Under the pieces are notes generated by a model, which saw only the letters and a program-made list of their open reading frames with translations, was not told where the DNA came from and searched no databases. DNA of 22,686 bases, taken from contig USLO01000009.1 in the NCBI GenBank assembly GCA_900555515.1, forward strand, positions 1-22,686. Direction: 5' to 3'. A program made the translations under genes and the position numbers. Below are positions 7,522-14,907 of the stretch, in pieces; position 1 is the stretch's first letter; the number at the start of each line of letters is the position of its first letter. The DNA comes from an uncultured Collinsella sp. (GTDB taxonomy: Bacteria > Actinomycetota > Coriobacteriia > Coriobacteriales > Coriobacteriaceae).

Positions 7522-9621
7522 TTAGGCGTTCTTGCTCATGACCTCGTCCACGATGGACTTGGGCGCGGGCTCATAAGAGTCGAACTGCATCGTGTAGGAT
7601 GCACGGCCCTGGGTCTGGGAGCGAAGGTCGGTAGCGTAACCGAACATCTCGCCCAGCGGCACCTTGGCACGGATGAGCTTGCTGTTCTTGCGATCCTCCA
7701 TGCCCTCGATCTTGCCGCGGCGACCGGAGAGGTTGCCCATAACGTCGCCCATGTACTGCTCGGGGGTCTCGACCTCGACAGCCATGATCGGCTCGAGCAG
7801 CTGCGGATCGGACTTCTTGAGGGCGTCCTTGATAGCCATGGAGCCGGCGATCTTGAAGGCGGCCTCGGAGGAGTCGACCTCGTGGTAAGAACCGTCGAAC
7901 AGGGTGACCTTGACGTCGAGGACCGGGAAGCCGGCGATAACACCGGTGTTCAGGGCCTCCTGGATGCCCTTGTCGATGGACGGGATGTACTCCTTGGGCA
8001 CGACGCCGCCGACGATAGCGTTGACGAACTCGTAGCCGAAGCCCTCCTCCATCTTCTCGAGCTTGATGACGGCGTGACCGTACTGACCGCGACCGCCGGA
8101 CTGACGGACGAACTTGCCCTCAGCCTTCTCGACGTCGTGACCAGCGGTCTCGCGGTAGGCAACCTGGGGCTTACCAACGTTAGCGTCAACCTTGAACTCG
8201 CGGAGCAGGCGGTCGACGATGATCTCGAGGTGAAGCTCGCCCATGCCGGCGATGATGGTCTGGCCGGTCTCGTGGTTGGTGGACACCTGGAAGGTCGGGT
8301 CCTCCTCGGCGAGCTTGGTCAGAGCCAGGGACATCTTGTCCTGCTCGGCCTTGGTCTTGGGCTCGATGGCAACGTCGATAACGGGCTTAGCGAACTCGAT
8401 CTTCTCGAGGACGATCTCCTTGCCCTCTTCGCACAGGGTGTCACCGGTGGTGGAGTTCTTGAAGCCGACGCAAGCGACGATGTCGCCGGCGGCAGCGTCG
8501 TCACGGTCGATACGCTCGGCGGCGTTCATCTCGAGGATGCGGCCGAGGCGCTCGCGCTGACCGTTGGAAGCGTTGACCACGTAGGAGCCGGACTCGGCAC
8601 GGCCGGAGTAAACGCGAACATAGGTAAGCTTACCGACGAACGGGTCGGTCATGATCTTGAAGACCAGGCCGGAGAAGGGCTCGTCGAAGGAAGGATGACG
8701 CTGGATCTCCTCGCCGGTGTCCGGATCGGTACCGGTGACGGCCTCGACGTCGAGCGGGCTGGGCAGGTAGTCGACGACAGCGTCGAGCAGCTCCTGGACG
8801 CCCTTGTTCTTGTAGGCGGAGCCCACGAAGACGAGGTTGAGCTCGTTGGCCAGAACGCCCTTGCGCAGAGCAGCCTTGAGCTCCTCGACGGTGAAGTCCT
8901 CCTCCATGAGGATCTTCTCCATGAGCTCGTCGTCAAAGCTGGCAGCAGCGTCGAGGAGCTCCTCGCGCTTGGTGGCAGCGATGTCGGCAAACTCAGCCGG
9001 GATCTCGTCCATCGGCTCGGGGTAGGTCATACCCTTCTCGTCGGCCTTGAAGTCCCATGCAGTCATGGTGACCAGGTCGATGACGCCCCAGAAGTTGTCC
9101 TCGGCGCCCATCGGGACCTGAGCGGCCACGGCGTTAGCGTCGAGACGATCCTTCATGGTCTCGATAGCGTTGAAGAAGTCAGCGCCCACGCGGTCATACT
9201 TGTTGATGAAGGCGATGCGGGGGACGTTGAAGGTGGAAGCCTGACGCCAAACGGTCTCAGACTGGGGCTGAACGCCGGCAACGGCGTCGAAGACGGCGAC
9301 AGCGCCATCGAGGACGCGCAGGCAGCGCTCGACCTCGGCGGTGAAGTCAACGTGGCCCGGGGTGTCGATGATCTGGATGCGGTAGTCCTTACCGTCCTTG
9401 TTCCAGAAGCACGTGGTAGCAGCGGAGGTAATGGTTACGCCGCGCTCCTGCTCCTGAACCATCCAGTCCATGGTGGCAGCGCCCTCATGGACCTCACCGA
9501 TCTTGTGGGTCTTACCGGTGTAGTAAAGAATACGCTCGGTCGTGGTGGTCTTACCGGCATCGATGTGGGCCATGATGCCGATGTTACGGGTATCGGAAAG
9601 CTTGTACTTAGGCTTAGCCAT
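7522..9621 (-). CDS. fusA: Translation elongation factor G (FusA)
   Basis: EF-G is the GTPase that drives translocation of tRNA and mRNA on the ribosome. The 699-residue protein is full length. G-domain motifs are AHIDAGKTT (18-26), switch II DTPGH (86-90) and the G4 motif NKYD (140-143). The third G4 residue is tyrosine where methionine or valine is usual; the specificity residues N, K and D are intact. Domains II to V follow, including the YRETAGHDVEKAEGKFVRQSGGRGQYGH stretch at the start of domain IV (key parts: YRET, FVRQSGGRGQYGH). ATG 9621 has TAAGGAAC upstream. It lies 19 bases after rpsG. In most str operons tuf follows; here rpsJ does. Confidence 0.97.
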   Translation of the reverse strand: MAKPKYKLSDTRNIGIMAHIDAGKTTTTERILYYTGKTHKIGEVHEGAATMDWMVQEQERGVTITSAATTCFWNKDGKDYRIQIIDTPGHVDFTAEVERCLRVLDGAVAVFDAVAGVQPQSETVWRQASTFNVPRIAFINKYDRVGADFFNAIETMKDRLDANAVAAQVPMGAEDNFWGVIDLVTMTAWDFKADEKGMTYPEPMDEIPAEFADIAATKREELLDAAASFDDELMEKILMEEDFTVEELKAALRKGVLANELNLVFVGSAYKNKGVQELLDAVVDYLPSPLDVEAVTGTDPDTGEEIQRHPSFDEPFSGLVFKIMTDPFVGKLTYVRVYSGRAESGSYVVNASNGQRERLGRILEMNAAERIDRDDAAAGDIVACVGFKNSTTGDTLCEEGKEIVLEKIEFAKPVIDVAIEPKTKAEQDKMSLALTKLAEEDPTFQVSTNHETGQTIIAGMGELHLEIIVDRLLREFKVDANVGKPQVAYRETAGHDVEKAEGKFVRQSGGRGQYGHAVIKLEKMEEGFGYEFVNAIVGGVVPKEYIPSIDKGIQEALNTGVIAGFPVLDVKVTLFDGSYHEVDSSEAAFKIAGSMAIKDALKKSDPQLLEPIMAVEVETPEQYMGDVMGNLSGRRGKIEGMEDRKNSKLIRAKVPLGEMFGYATDLRSQTQGRASYTMQFDSYEPAPKSIVDEVMSKNA

Positions 9622-9640
9622 GTTAGTTCCTTACCTTAAC

Positions 9641-10114
9641 TTACCAACGATAGTGAGAGAACGCGCGGTTGGCCTCGGCCATCTTGAAGACGTCCTCACG
9701 CTTCTTGACGGAAGCGCCCAGGCCGTTGGAAGCGTCGAGGATCTCGTTGGCGAGACGCTCGGCCATGGTCTTCTCCTTGCGAGCGCGGGAGAAGTTGACG
9801 ATCCAGCGGATACCCAGAGCGGTGGAACGACGGGAGTTGACCTCCATCGGGACCTGATAGGTAGCGCCACCGACACGCTTGGGCTTAACCTCGAGCGTGG
9901 GCTTGACGTTGTCCATAGCCTTCTTGAAGGTAGCGAGAGCGTCGCCACCCTCGGACTTCTCGGCAACGATCTCGAAAGCGGTGTAAACGATGCGCTCAGC
10001 GGTGGCCTTCTTGCCGTCAAGAAGGACCTTGTTGATGAGCTGAGTCACCAGGCGGTTGTTGTAAACGGCGTCAGGCTGAACCTCACGACGATTAGCTGCT
10101 GCACGACGCGGCAT
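9641..10114 (-). CDS. rpsG: 30S ribosomal protein S7 (RpsG)
   Basis: S7 nucleates assembly of the 30S head and contacts the E-site tRNA and mRNA. The 157-residue sequence starts MPRRAAANRREVQPD and contains the family blocks LINKVLLDGKK, RVGGATYQVPMEV and ALGIRWIVNFSRAR, and ends with AEANRAFSHYRW, the normal bacterial C terminus. ATG 10114 has TTAAGGAG nine bases upstream. It lies between rpsL (73-base gap) and fusA (19-base gap) in the usual str order. In E. coli S7 represses this operon by binding its mRNA; no such site was recognised here. Confidence 0.97.
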   Translation of the reverse strand: MPRRAAANRREVQPDAVYNNRLVTQLINKVLLDGKKATAERIVYTAFEIVAEKSEGGDALATFKKAMDNVKPTLEVKPKRVGGATYQVPMEVNSRRSTALGIRWIVNFSRARKEKTMAERLANEILDASNGLGASVKKREDVFKMAEANRAFSHYRW

Positions 10115-10187
10115 GTGAAATCTCCTTAAGTGTCTACCGTGCGGCGCTTAGGCGGCACACGGCGAAAGTATCAAAACGTTATCTGGC

Positions 10188-10565
10188 TTATTTAGCCTTG
10201 GGGCGCTTAGCACCGTACTTGGAACGGGCCTGCATACGGTTCTGGACCGGAGCAGCGTCGTAGGCGCCACGGATGACGTGATAACGGACACCAGGGAGGT
10301 CACGGACACGACCGCCGCGGACGAGCACGATGGAGTGCTCCTGCAGGTTGTGGCCCTCACCCGGGATGTAAGCAGTAACTTCGATGCCGTTGACAAGGCG
10401 AACACGGGCAACCTTACGAAGAGCCGAGTTCGGCTTCTTGGGGCTCGTGGTGAAGACGCGGGTGCACACGCCGCGCTTCTGGGAGTTGTGCTGCAGAGCA
10501 GCGTTCTTGGACTTCTTGGGCACGGAACGACGGCCCTGGCGAACCAGCTGGTTAATAGTAGGCAA
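10188..10565 (-). CDS. rpsL: 30S ribosomal protein S12 (RpsL) with Arg88
   Basis: S12 lies at the decoding centre and tunes accuracy; it is the classical streptomycin-resistance locus. The 125-residue protein aligns with E. coli S12 without gaps up to at least residue 91. PKKPNSALRK contains the sensitive-type K43. In RGGRVRDLPGVRYH the residue at position 88 is arginine (codon CGT) instead of the near-universal lysine. K88R is a known resistance substitution in other bacteria, so natural streptomycin resistance is possible. The start codon is TTG at 10565, with AAGGAG six bases upstream; no ATG or GTG fits better. It is the first gene of the operon, 94 bases downstream of the -10 at 10659. 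Confidence 0.97.
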   Translation of the reverse strand: MPTINQLVRQGRRSVPKKSKNAALQHNSQKRGVCTRVFTTSPKKPNSALRKVARVRLVNGIEVTAYIPGEGHNLQEHSIVLVRGGRVRDLPGVRYHVIRGAYDAAPVQNRMQARSKYGAKRPKAK

Positions 10566-10658
10566 AGCGTACTCCTTCTCGAATGATTCCAGCTTTCTGT
10601 AAAGTGCAACGGCTTGAATCGAGGGGTCAGCATCCCCCTACGAAACACGCAGTTCGTT

Positions 10659-10687
10659 AGGATACGTGGCGTTAGCTGTGCCGTCAA
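10659..10687 (-). promoter_or_regulatory. Probable housekeeping promoter of rpsL-rpsG-fusA-rpsJ
   Basis: On the minus strand TTGACG (10687-10682) and TATCCT (10664-10659) are separated by exactly 17 bases. They match the primary-sigma consensus well and give a leader of roughly 85-90 bases before rpsL. In the leader, GGGG (10623-10626) can pair with CCCC (10635-10638), a short hairpin that might affect expression. The rest of the 10566-10741 stretch shows no gene. Confidence 0.75.
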
Positions 10688-10741
10688 CAGACCACGCCGC
10701 CGGGCGTATCCCAAAATAGGCACATTTCCGCAAACCCTACA

Positions 10742-10964
10742 CAAAAGGAATCTTCTTCTGTGCGCGGGGGCGGATCCCCGGCCCGGGCGGTCCAGGTTTT
10801 AAGTTTGCTGCTCTACAGTCCTGGCTCGCACGGAGGCCACATTAAGTGGCCTCCGGCTCGTGCGGAACTCGCGACAAACTTAACCCCTGTGCCGCCCGGC
10901 CCGGGAATCCGACGTGCTCGTCGGGGCAACGTTCCCTGCCAAAAAGGGACAGGTTTATTTTGGT
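10742..10964. repeat. Palindromic element, copy 1 (left end missing)
   Basis: This copy is about 94% identical by eye to the complete element at 12891-13139. The right terminal repeat is intact (10937-10964). The left one is absent: similarity starts at about 10742, in sequence that joins the rpsL upstream region. The central hairpin CGGAGGCCAC-ATTAA-GTGGCCTCCG (10831-10855) is unchanged. Outer arms around CCCGGCCCGGGCGG (near 10780-10795) and its complement near 10897-10912 pair as in the other copy. There is no credible gene inside; open frames here run through the palindrome on both strands. Confidence 0.8.
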
Positions 10965-11036
10965 TGGTTTTATCTGGAGAAACGCTGCGCTCCAGCGGTG
11001 ATCTGCTCTCATCTGTCGCATGGAAATCGGCGGCGT

Positions 11037-11167
11037 TTTCGGAAGTATGCGGCAAATTTTGATCTTGCTGAGCACACGAGGGTTTTACGATAACAAACCC
11101 GCAGGTAGGGCGCTTGAGCATATACGGCGTGGTCGGCCTATCGGGATTTTGCCGCATACTTCCGAAA
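11037..11167. repeat. 131-bp segment bounded by perfect 20-bp inverted repeats, unit 1 only
   Basis: TTTCGGAAGTATGCGGCAAA at 11037-11056 recurs as its exact complement at 11148-11167. Between them is a smaller inverted repeat, GGGTTT (11090-11095) with AAACCC (11105-11110). Nearly all of it lies in the 158-bp stretch (11039-11196) that unit 2 lacks. It may be a small insertion with terminal repeats, or an ancestral stretch deleted from unit 2. No coding potential is apparent. Confidence 0.65.
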
Positions 11168-11205
11168 TTCAGACGAATATCACTCATAATAATCGCCCAT
11201 TTAAC

Positions 11206-11242
11206 GCAAAATGGGCCGTTTCCCCTAGTAGGAAGCGGCCCC
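11206..11242 (-). terminator. Terminator of sigma/anti-sigma unit 1
   Basis: On the minus strand GGGCCGCTTCC (11241-11231) pairs with its near-complement at 11223-11213 (one mismatch), followed by ATTTTGCG. It lies directly downstream of the anti-sigma stop at 11248. Confidence 0.8.
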
Positions 11243-11247
11243 AAATC

Positions 11248-12324
11248 TTACGAATAGACGATGGTAAAGGGTTCCGACGTTTCGGCGTCCCCTGTTGAAG
11301 TGCAGCGTGTGCCCTCAAGCGTTACTGAGACCACTTGGTCGACATCAATCAACTTCGTTGGCACCCAGATGTTCTCTCCGCTATTGCGCGTATAAGAAAA
11401 ATATAAGTTGAACGCCCCTGCGTCGTCATCTTCGATAATCTGCTCCGATCCATCCTTGTAGGTAACCGTCAACTTCTTCGTGACTGCGTCAATGCCCAGA
11501 TCATCGATGTGTGTCTGGATAGAAAACGGGCTGATCTCGAGAGGCGAGTCATCGGAGCGGAGTTCCTTTGTATCGACGTACGCTCCAACGCTAAACTCGG
11601 GCGTCGATGCCTCGAACGGCTTCGCATCCTCGCCTTCGCCCTCGGTCCACGAGATATTCCAGGTGACCGCATGTTGAAAACCTTGCTCGCGATCCATAGA
11701 AGCAAAGTACATCGTGCCATTAATGACAGTATCGCTTGATGTGTCCTTATCAATGGTGCAGCGTGTGTCAGCCCATTCCTCGCCGAAGTTCATGCTGGGC
11801 GTGCCGATGCCTTGTTCTTCTTCACCATAGAGAACAAGTTCGCCTGTCTCTGCTGCCGGCTTGTAGTAGTTAACGCCATTTGGATTGGACAGCGTAAACG
11901 TCACGGCACCGCAACCGTTTTTATCGATAGCCATCTCATGGATATCAAGCGTATAGCCGTTACCCTCGACGGACAGATTAACCTTCTGGACTGTGCCCTC
12001 CAGGCTTTGGGGCGCAATGCCGTCACCAAACTCTCTGGTGTAGGTGTATTTAGTCCCCGATGAGCCGCCATTAGTCCAGGTAATGGAATCCCCGTTGCCG
12101 TGGTTTCCCCAGGCTGAGGCAAAATAGCCGGAATTGACAACGGCGTAGGCGACCCCTCCGGTCGCCAACACTCCGGCAAGACATCCGATTACGGCAACAT
12201 AGAGAGGCTTCGCGTGGCCCTTTCGATGAAGCGGCTCGCCTGCCGCAGCATAAAGAACACGGTCAGCAAGATCGCTATCGGCTTGGATGGACTCGAAGGC
12301 CTGCTTGATTTGATTGGATTTCAC
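11248..12324 (-). CDS. Membrane anti-sigma factor, copy 1
   Basis: The 358-residue protein is predicted to hold the neighbouring ECF sigma factor inactive at the membrane. It has a short cytosolic N-terminal segment (1-40, MKSNQIKQAFESIQADSDLA and on), one transmembrane helix (about 41-63, LYVAVIGCLAGVLATGGVAYAVV) and an outer domain of about 295 residues rich in Thr, Asp and Gly. This layout resembles Firmicutes-type anti-sigma proteins with DUF4179-like outer regions; the exact family is uncertain. No HxxxCxxC zinc motif is present. The start overlaps the sigma gene by 50 bases, typical of coupled sigma/anti-sigma pairs. Copy 2 (13265-14341) has the same length and about 90% identity; about 28 of 35 differences lie after residue 160. 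The signal sensed is unknown. Confidence 0.8.
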   Translation of the reverse strand: MKSNQIKQAFESIQADSDLADRVLYAAAGEPLHRKGHAKPLYVAVIGCLAGVLATGGVAYAVVNSGYFASAWGNHGNGDSITWTNGGSSGTKYTYTREFGDGIAPQSLEGTVQKVNLSVEGNGYTLDIHEMAIDKNGCGAVTFTLSNPNGVNYYKPAAETGELVLYGEEEQGIGTPSMNFGEEWADTRCTIDKDTSSDTVINGTMYFASMDREQGFQHAVTWNISWTEGEGEDAKPFEASTPEFSVGAYVDTKELRSDDSPLEISPFSIQTHIDDLGIDAVTKKLTVTYKDGSEQIIEDDDAGAFNLYFSYTRNSGENIWVPTKLIDVDQVVSVTLEGTRCTSTGDAETSEPFTIVYS

Positions 12325-12793
12325 GGTCGCCCTCCTCTAGGATGAATTTGAGCTTCGATCGACCGCGAGCTAAACGCGTTCGAACGGTCGCGGCTGGCAC
12401 ATGCAACAACTCGGCAATCTCTGAGGTCGAAAAGCCCAGATAGTAATAGAGCACGATGGGAACGCGGAATCGCTCCGGAAGTCGCATAACGTCTGACAGG
12501 ACCGCCTTGGTCTCATCCTGCGCCGCCGAAAGCGAATCGGCCAGGTTCTCAATATCCTCCACACGCCTCCATGGCTTTCGAAAGAGCGATTTGCATTCAT
12601 TGATCGTGACCCGGATAAGCCATCGACGAAGATGTTCCCAACTTTCAAAATGTCCATCGCTTTTAAGCTGCTTAAGAAAGACATCCTGGGCAACATCGTC
12701 GGCGTCGGCACGATCGCGCAGGTACGTCAATGCGATTCGAAACACGACATCACGGTGATCCTCGACCGCCTGTCTAAATGTTTGTTCTTCCAT
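12275..12793 (-). CDS. ECF RNA polymerase sigma factor, copy 1
   Basis: The 172-residue protein has only the two domains of an extracytoplasmic-function sigma factor. Region 2 spans about residues 8-70, with DHRDVVFRIALTYLRD and DADDVAQDVFLK for core and -10 binding. Region 4 spans about 104-152, with LPERFRVPIVLYYYLGFS and the helix-turn-helix TSEIAELLHVPAATVRTRLA. ATG 12793 is preceded by GGGAGGTGATT; a GTG six bases upstream overlaps that site and is less likely. It overlaps the anti-sigma gene by 50 bases. Upstream lies an ECF-type promoter (12842-12870), so the pair is probably self-activating. Copy 2 differs at 8 of 172 residues, none in the helix-turn-helix. Confidence 0.93.
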   Translation of the reverse strand: MEEQTFRQAVEDHRDVVFRIALTYLRDRADADDVAQDVFLKQLKSDGHFESWEHLRRWLIRVTINECKSLFRKPWRRVEDIENLADSLSAAQDETKAVLSDVMRLPERFRVPIVLYYYLGFSTSEIAELLHVPAATVRTRLARGRSKLKFILEEGDREIQSNQAGLRVHPSR

Positions 12794-12841
12794 AATCACC
12801 TCCCGGTGACGTTAATGGTTCTCGATGAGGCCCTCACCATA

Positions 12842-12870
12842 GATACGCTTTGACCGAACGAAATGTTTCA
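12842..12870 (-). promoter_or_regulatory. ECF-type autoregulatory promoter, unit 1
   Basis: On the minus strand TGAAAC (12870-12865) and CGTATC (12847-12842) are 17 bases apart. This matches the ECF consensus known from SigW/SigV-type factors (TGAAAC, about 16 bases, CGTA). It starts about 48 bases before the sigma ATG. The same boxes and spacing occur in unit 2 although the spacer has mutated, which argues for selection on the boxes. Confidence 0.85.
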
Positions 12871-12890
12871 AATTCAAGCAGGAATAACCT

Positions 12891-13139
12891 ACCAAAATAA
12901 ACCTGTCCCTTTTTGGCAAAAGGAATCCCCTTCTGTGCGCGGGGGCGGATCCCCGGCCCGGGCGGCCTGCGGTTTAAGTTTGCTGCTCTACAGTCCTGGC
13001 TCGCACGGAGGCCACATTAAGTGGCCTCCGGCTCGTGCGGAACTCGCGACAAACTTAACCCCCGCGCCGCCCGGGCCGGGAATCCGACGTGCTCGGCGGG
13101 GCAACGCCACCTGCCAAAAAGGGACAGGTTTATTTTGGT
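12891..13139. repeat. Palindromic, inverted-repeat-bounded element (complete copy)
   Basis: A perfect 28-bp inverted repeat bounds this 249-bp element: 12891-12918 (beginning ACCAAAATAAACCTGTCC) and its complement at 13112-13139. Inside, GGATCCCCGGCCCGGGCGG and TTTAAGTTTG in the left arm pair with CAAACTTAA and CCGCCCGGGCCGGGAATCC in the right arm. The apex is a perfect hairpin CGGAGGCCAC-ATTAA-GTGGCCTCCG (13006-13030), centred within a few bases of the element's midpoint. One strand could fold into a single long hairpin. No transposase is present. It resembles a miniature inverted-repeat element or a REP-type repeat moved by a trans-acting enzyme; no target-site duplication was recognised. 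Confidence 0.8.
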
Positions 13140-13222
13140 CGGTTTTATCTGGGGAAACGTCGCGCTCCAGCGGTGATCTGCTCTCATCTGTCGCATGGAA
13201 ATCGGCGGCGTTTCCATTTAAC

Positions 13223-13257
13223 GCAAAAGAGGCCGCTTCCCCTAGTAGGAAGCGACC
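13223..13257 (-). terminator. Terminator of sigma/anti-sigma unit 2
   Basis: On the minus strand GGTCGCTTCC (13257-13248) pairs with GGAAGCGGCC (13240-13231) through one G-T pair, followed by TCTTTTGCG. It corresponds in position to the unit 1 terminator, and the stem is kept in spite of base changes. Confidence 0.75.
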
Positions 13258-13264
13258 CCAAATC

Positions 13265-14341
13265 TTACGAATAGACGATGGTAAAGGGCTCTTTCGTTTC
13301 GGTCTCCCCTGTTGATGTATACCTCACAATTTCAAGGGTTACCGAGACAACTTGATCGACATCAATCAACTTCGTTGGCACCCAGATGTTCTCTCCGCTA
13401 TTGCGCCCATAAGAAAAATATAAGTTGAACACCCCTGCGTCGTCATCTTCGATAATCTGCTCCGATCCATCCTTGTAGCTGACGGTCAGCTTATTATCAA
13501 CTGCTTCATAGCCCAAATCATCGATGTGCGTCTGGATGGAAAACGGGCTAATCTCAAGAGGCGAGTCACCGGAGCGGAGTTCCTTTGTATCGACGTACGC
13601 TCCAATATTGAACTCGGGTGTCGACGCCTCAAACCGCCTCGCACTCTCACCTTCACCCTCGGTCCAATGGATATTCCAGGTGACAGCATGTTGCAAATCT
13701 CGCTCGCGATCCATAGCGGCAAAGTACATCGTGCCATTAATGACAGTATCGCTTGATGTGTCCTTATCAATTGTGCTGCGTGTGTCAGGCCATTCCTCGC
13801 CGAACTTCATATCGGGCGTGCCGATGCCCTGCTCTTCTTCACCATAGAGAACAAGTTCGCCAATCTCTGCTGCTGGCTTGTAGTAGTTAACTCCATTTGG
13901 ATTGGACAACGTAAACGTCACGGCTCCGCAGCCGTTTTGGTCGATTGCCATCTCATGGATATCAAGCGTATAGCCGTTGCCCTCGACGGACAGATTAACC
14001 TCCTGGACTGCGCCTTCCAGGCTTTGGGGCGCGATGCCATCGCCAAACTCTCTGGTGTAGGTATATTTAGTTCCCGATGAGCCGCCGTTGGTCCAGGTAA
14101 TGGAATCCCCGTTGCCGTGGTTTCCCCAGGCAGAGGCAAAATAGCTGGAATTGACGACGGCGTAGGCGACCCCTCCGGTCGCCAGCACTCCGGCAAGGCA
14201 TCCGATCACGGCAACATACAGAGGCTTCGCGTGACCCTTTCGGCGAAGCGGCTCACCAGCAGCGGCATAAAGAACACGGTCAGCAAGATCGCTATCGGCT
14301 TGGACGGACTCGAAGGCCTGCTTGATTTGATTGGATTTCAC
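13265..14341 (-). CDS. Membrane anti-sigma factor, copy 2
   Basis: This 358-residue paralogue of the protein at 11248-12324 aligns with it without gaps. The cytosolic segment and transmembrane helix (1-63) differ at only two positions (V13, R33). About 28 substitutions fall in residues 161-358, in clusters such as RERDLQ for REQGFQ, ESARRFE for EDAKPFE, YEAVDNK for IDAVTKK and EIVRYTS for EGTRCTS. The part that should bind the sigma factor is therefore conserved, while the outer sensing part is changing. The start overlaps the sigma gene by 50 bases. No frameshift or stop interrupts either copy, so both are probably functional. Confidence 0.8.
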   Translation of the reverse strand: MKSNQIKQAFESVQADSDLADRVLYAAAGEPLRRKGHAKPLYVAVIGCLAGVLATGGVAYAVVNSSYFASAWGNHGNGDSITWTNGGSSGTKYTYTREFGDGIAPQSLEGAVQEVNLSVEGNGYTLDIHEMAIDQNGCGAVTFTLSNPNGVNYYKPAAEIGELVLYGEEEQGIGTPDMKFGEEWPDTRSTIDKDTSSDTVINGTMYFAAMDRERDLQHAVTWNIHWTEGEGESARRFEASTPEFNIGAYVDTKELRSGDSPLEISPFSIQTHIDDLGYEAVDNKLTVSYKDGSEQIIEDDDAGVFNLYFSYGRNSGENIWVPTKLIDVDQVVSVTLEIVRYTSTGETETKEPFTIVYS

Positions 14342-14810
14342 GGTCGCCCTCCTCTAGGATGAACTTGAGCTTCGATCTGCCGCGAGCCAACCGCGTTCGA
14401 ACAGTCGCGGCTGGCACATGCAATAACTCGGCAATCTCTGAGGTCGAAAAGCCCAGATAGTAATAGAGCATGATGGGAACACGGAATCGTTCCGGAAGTC
14501 GCATAACGTCTGACAGGACCGCCTTGGTCTCCTCCTGCGCCGTCGAAAGCGAATCGGCCAGGTTCTCAATATCCTCCACACGCCTCCATGGCTTTCGAAA
14601 GAGAGATTTGCATTCATTGATCGTGACCCGGATAAGCCATCGACGAAGATGTTCCCAGCTTTCAAATTGCGCATCGCTTTTGAGTAACTTCAGAAAGACG
14701 TCTTGAGCGACATCGTCGGCATCGGCACGATCGCGCAGATACGTCAATGCGATTCGAAACACGACATCCCTGTGATCTTCGACCGCCTGTCTAAAAGCTT
14801 GTTCTTCCAT
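14292..14810 (-). CDS. ECF RNA polymerase sigma factor, copy 2
   Basis: At 172 residues, this is about 95% identical to the sigma factor at 12275-12793. The eight differences seen are A5, L42, A46, Q47, T90, E93, M114 and R169 in this copy. Regions 2 and 4 and the helix-turn-helix TSEIAELLHVPAATVRTRLA are intact, so both factors should recognise the same promoters. ATG 14810 has the same GGGAGGTGATT site as copy 1. It is the first gene downstream of the rpoC terminator and has its own ECF-type promoter at 14859-14887. Confidence 0.93.
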   Translation of the reverse strand: MEEQAFRQAVEDHRDVVFRIALTYLRDRADADDVAQDVFLKLLKSDAQFESWEHLRRWLIRVTINECKSLFRKPWRRVEDIENLADSLSTAQEETKAVLSDVMRLPERFRVPIMLYYYLGFSTSEIAELLHVPAATVRTRLARGRSKLKFILEEGDREIQSNQAGLRVRPSR

Positions 14811-14858
14811 AATCACCTCCCGGTGACGTTAATGATTCTTGATGAGGCCCTCACCATA

Positions 14859-14887
14859 GATACGCTCTTGCCGGACGAAATGTTTCA
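14859..14887 (-). promoter_or_regulatory. ECF-type autoregulatory promoter, unit 2
   Basis: TGAAAC (14887-14882) and CGTATC (14864-14859) on the minus strand are 17 bases apart, identical in boxes and spacing to the unit 1 promoter. The spacer differs at several bases. A leader of about 48 bases precedes the sigma ATG. Confidence 0.85.
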
Positions 14888-14907
14888 AATTCAAGCAGGA
14901 AAAACCT

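Noticed and set aside
7429..9639. Open plus-strand frame of 736 codons antisense to fusA
   Set aside because: The translation is a repetitive Leu/Gly/Asp/Val/His mixture mirroring EF-G codons, with no domain pattern and no ribosome site.
10813..11244. Minus-strand frame of 143 codons in the gap before rpsL
   Set aside because: It crosses the palindromic element, the 20-bp inverted repeats and the terminator, and its sequence matches frames read out of the other repeat copy. It looks like translated repeat, not a gene.
10742..13139. CRISPR array
   Set aside because: The 28-bp repeats alternate in orientation and are about 150-2000 bp apart, unlike the short, regular, same-direction spacing of CRISPR; no cas gene is present.
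12863..13315. Plus-strand frame of 150 codons over the complete palindromic element
   Set aside because: It reads through the inverted repeats and the unit 2 terminator into the anti-sigma 3' end; no coding features.
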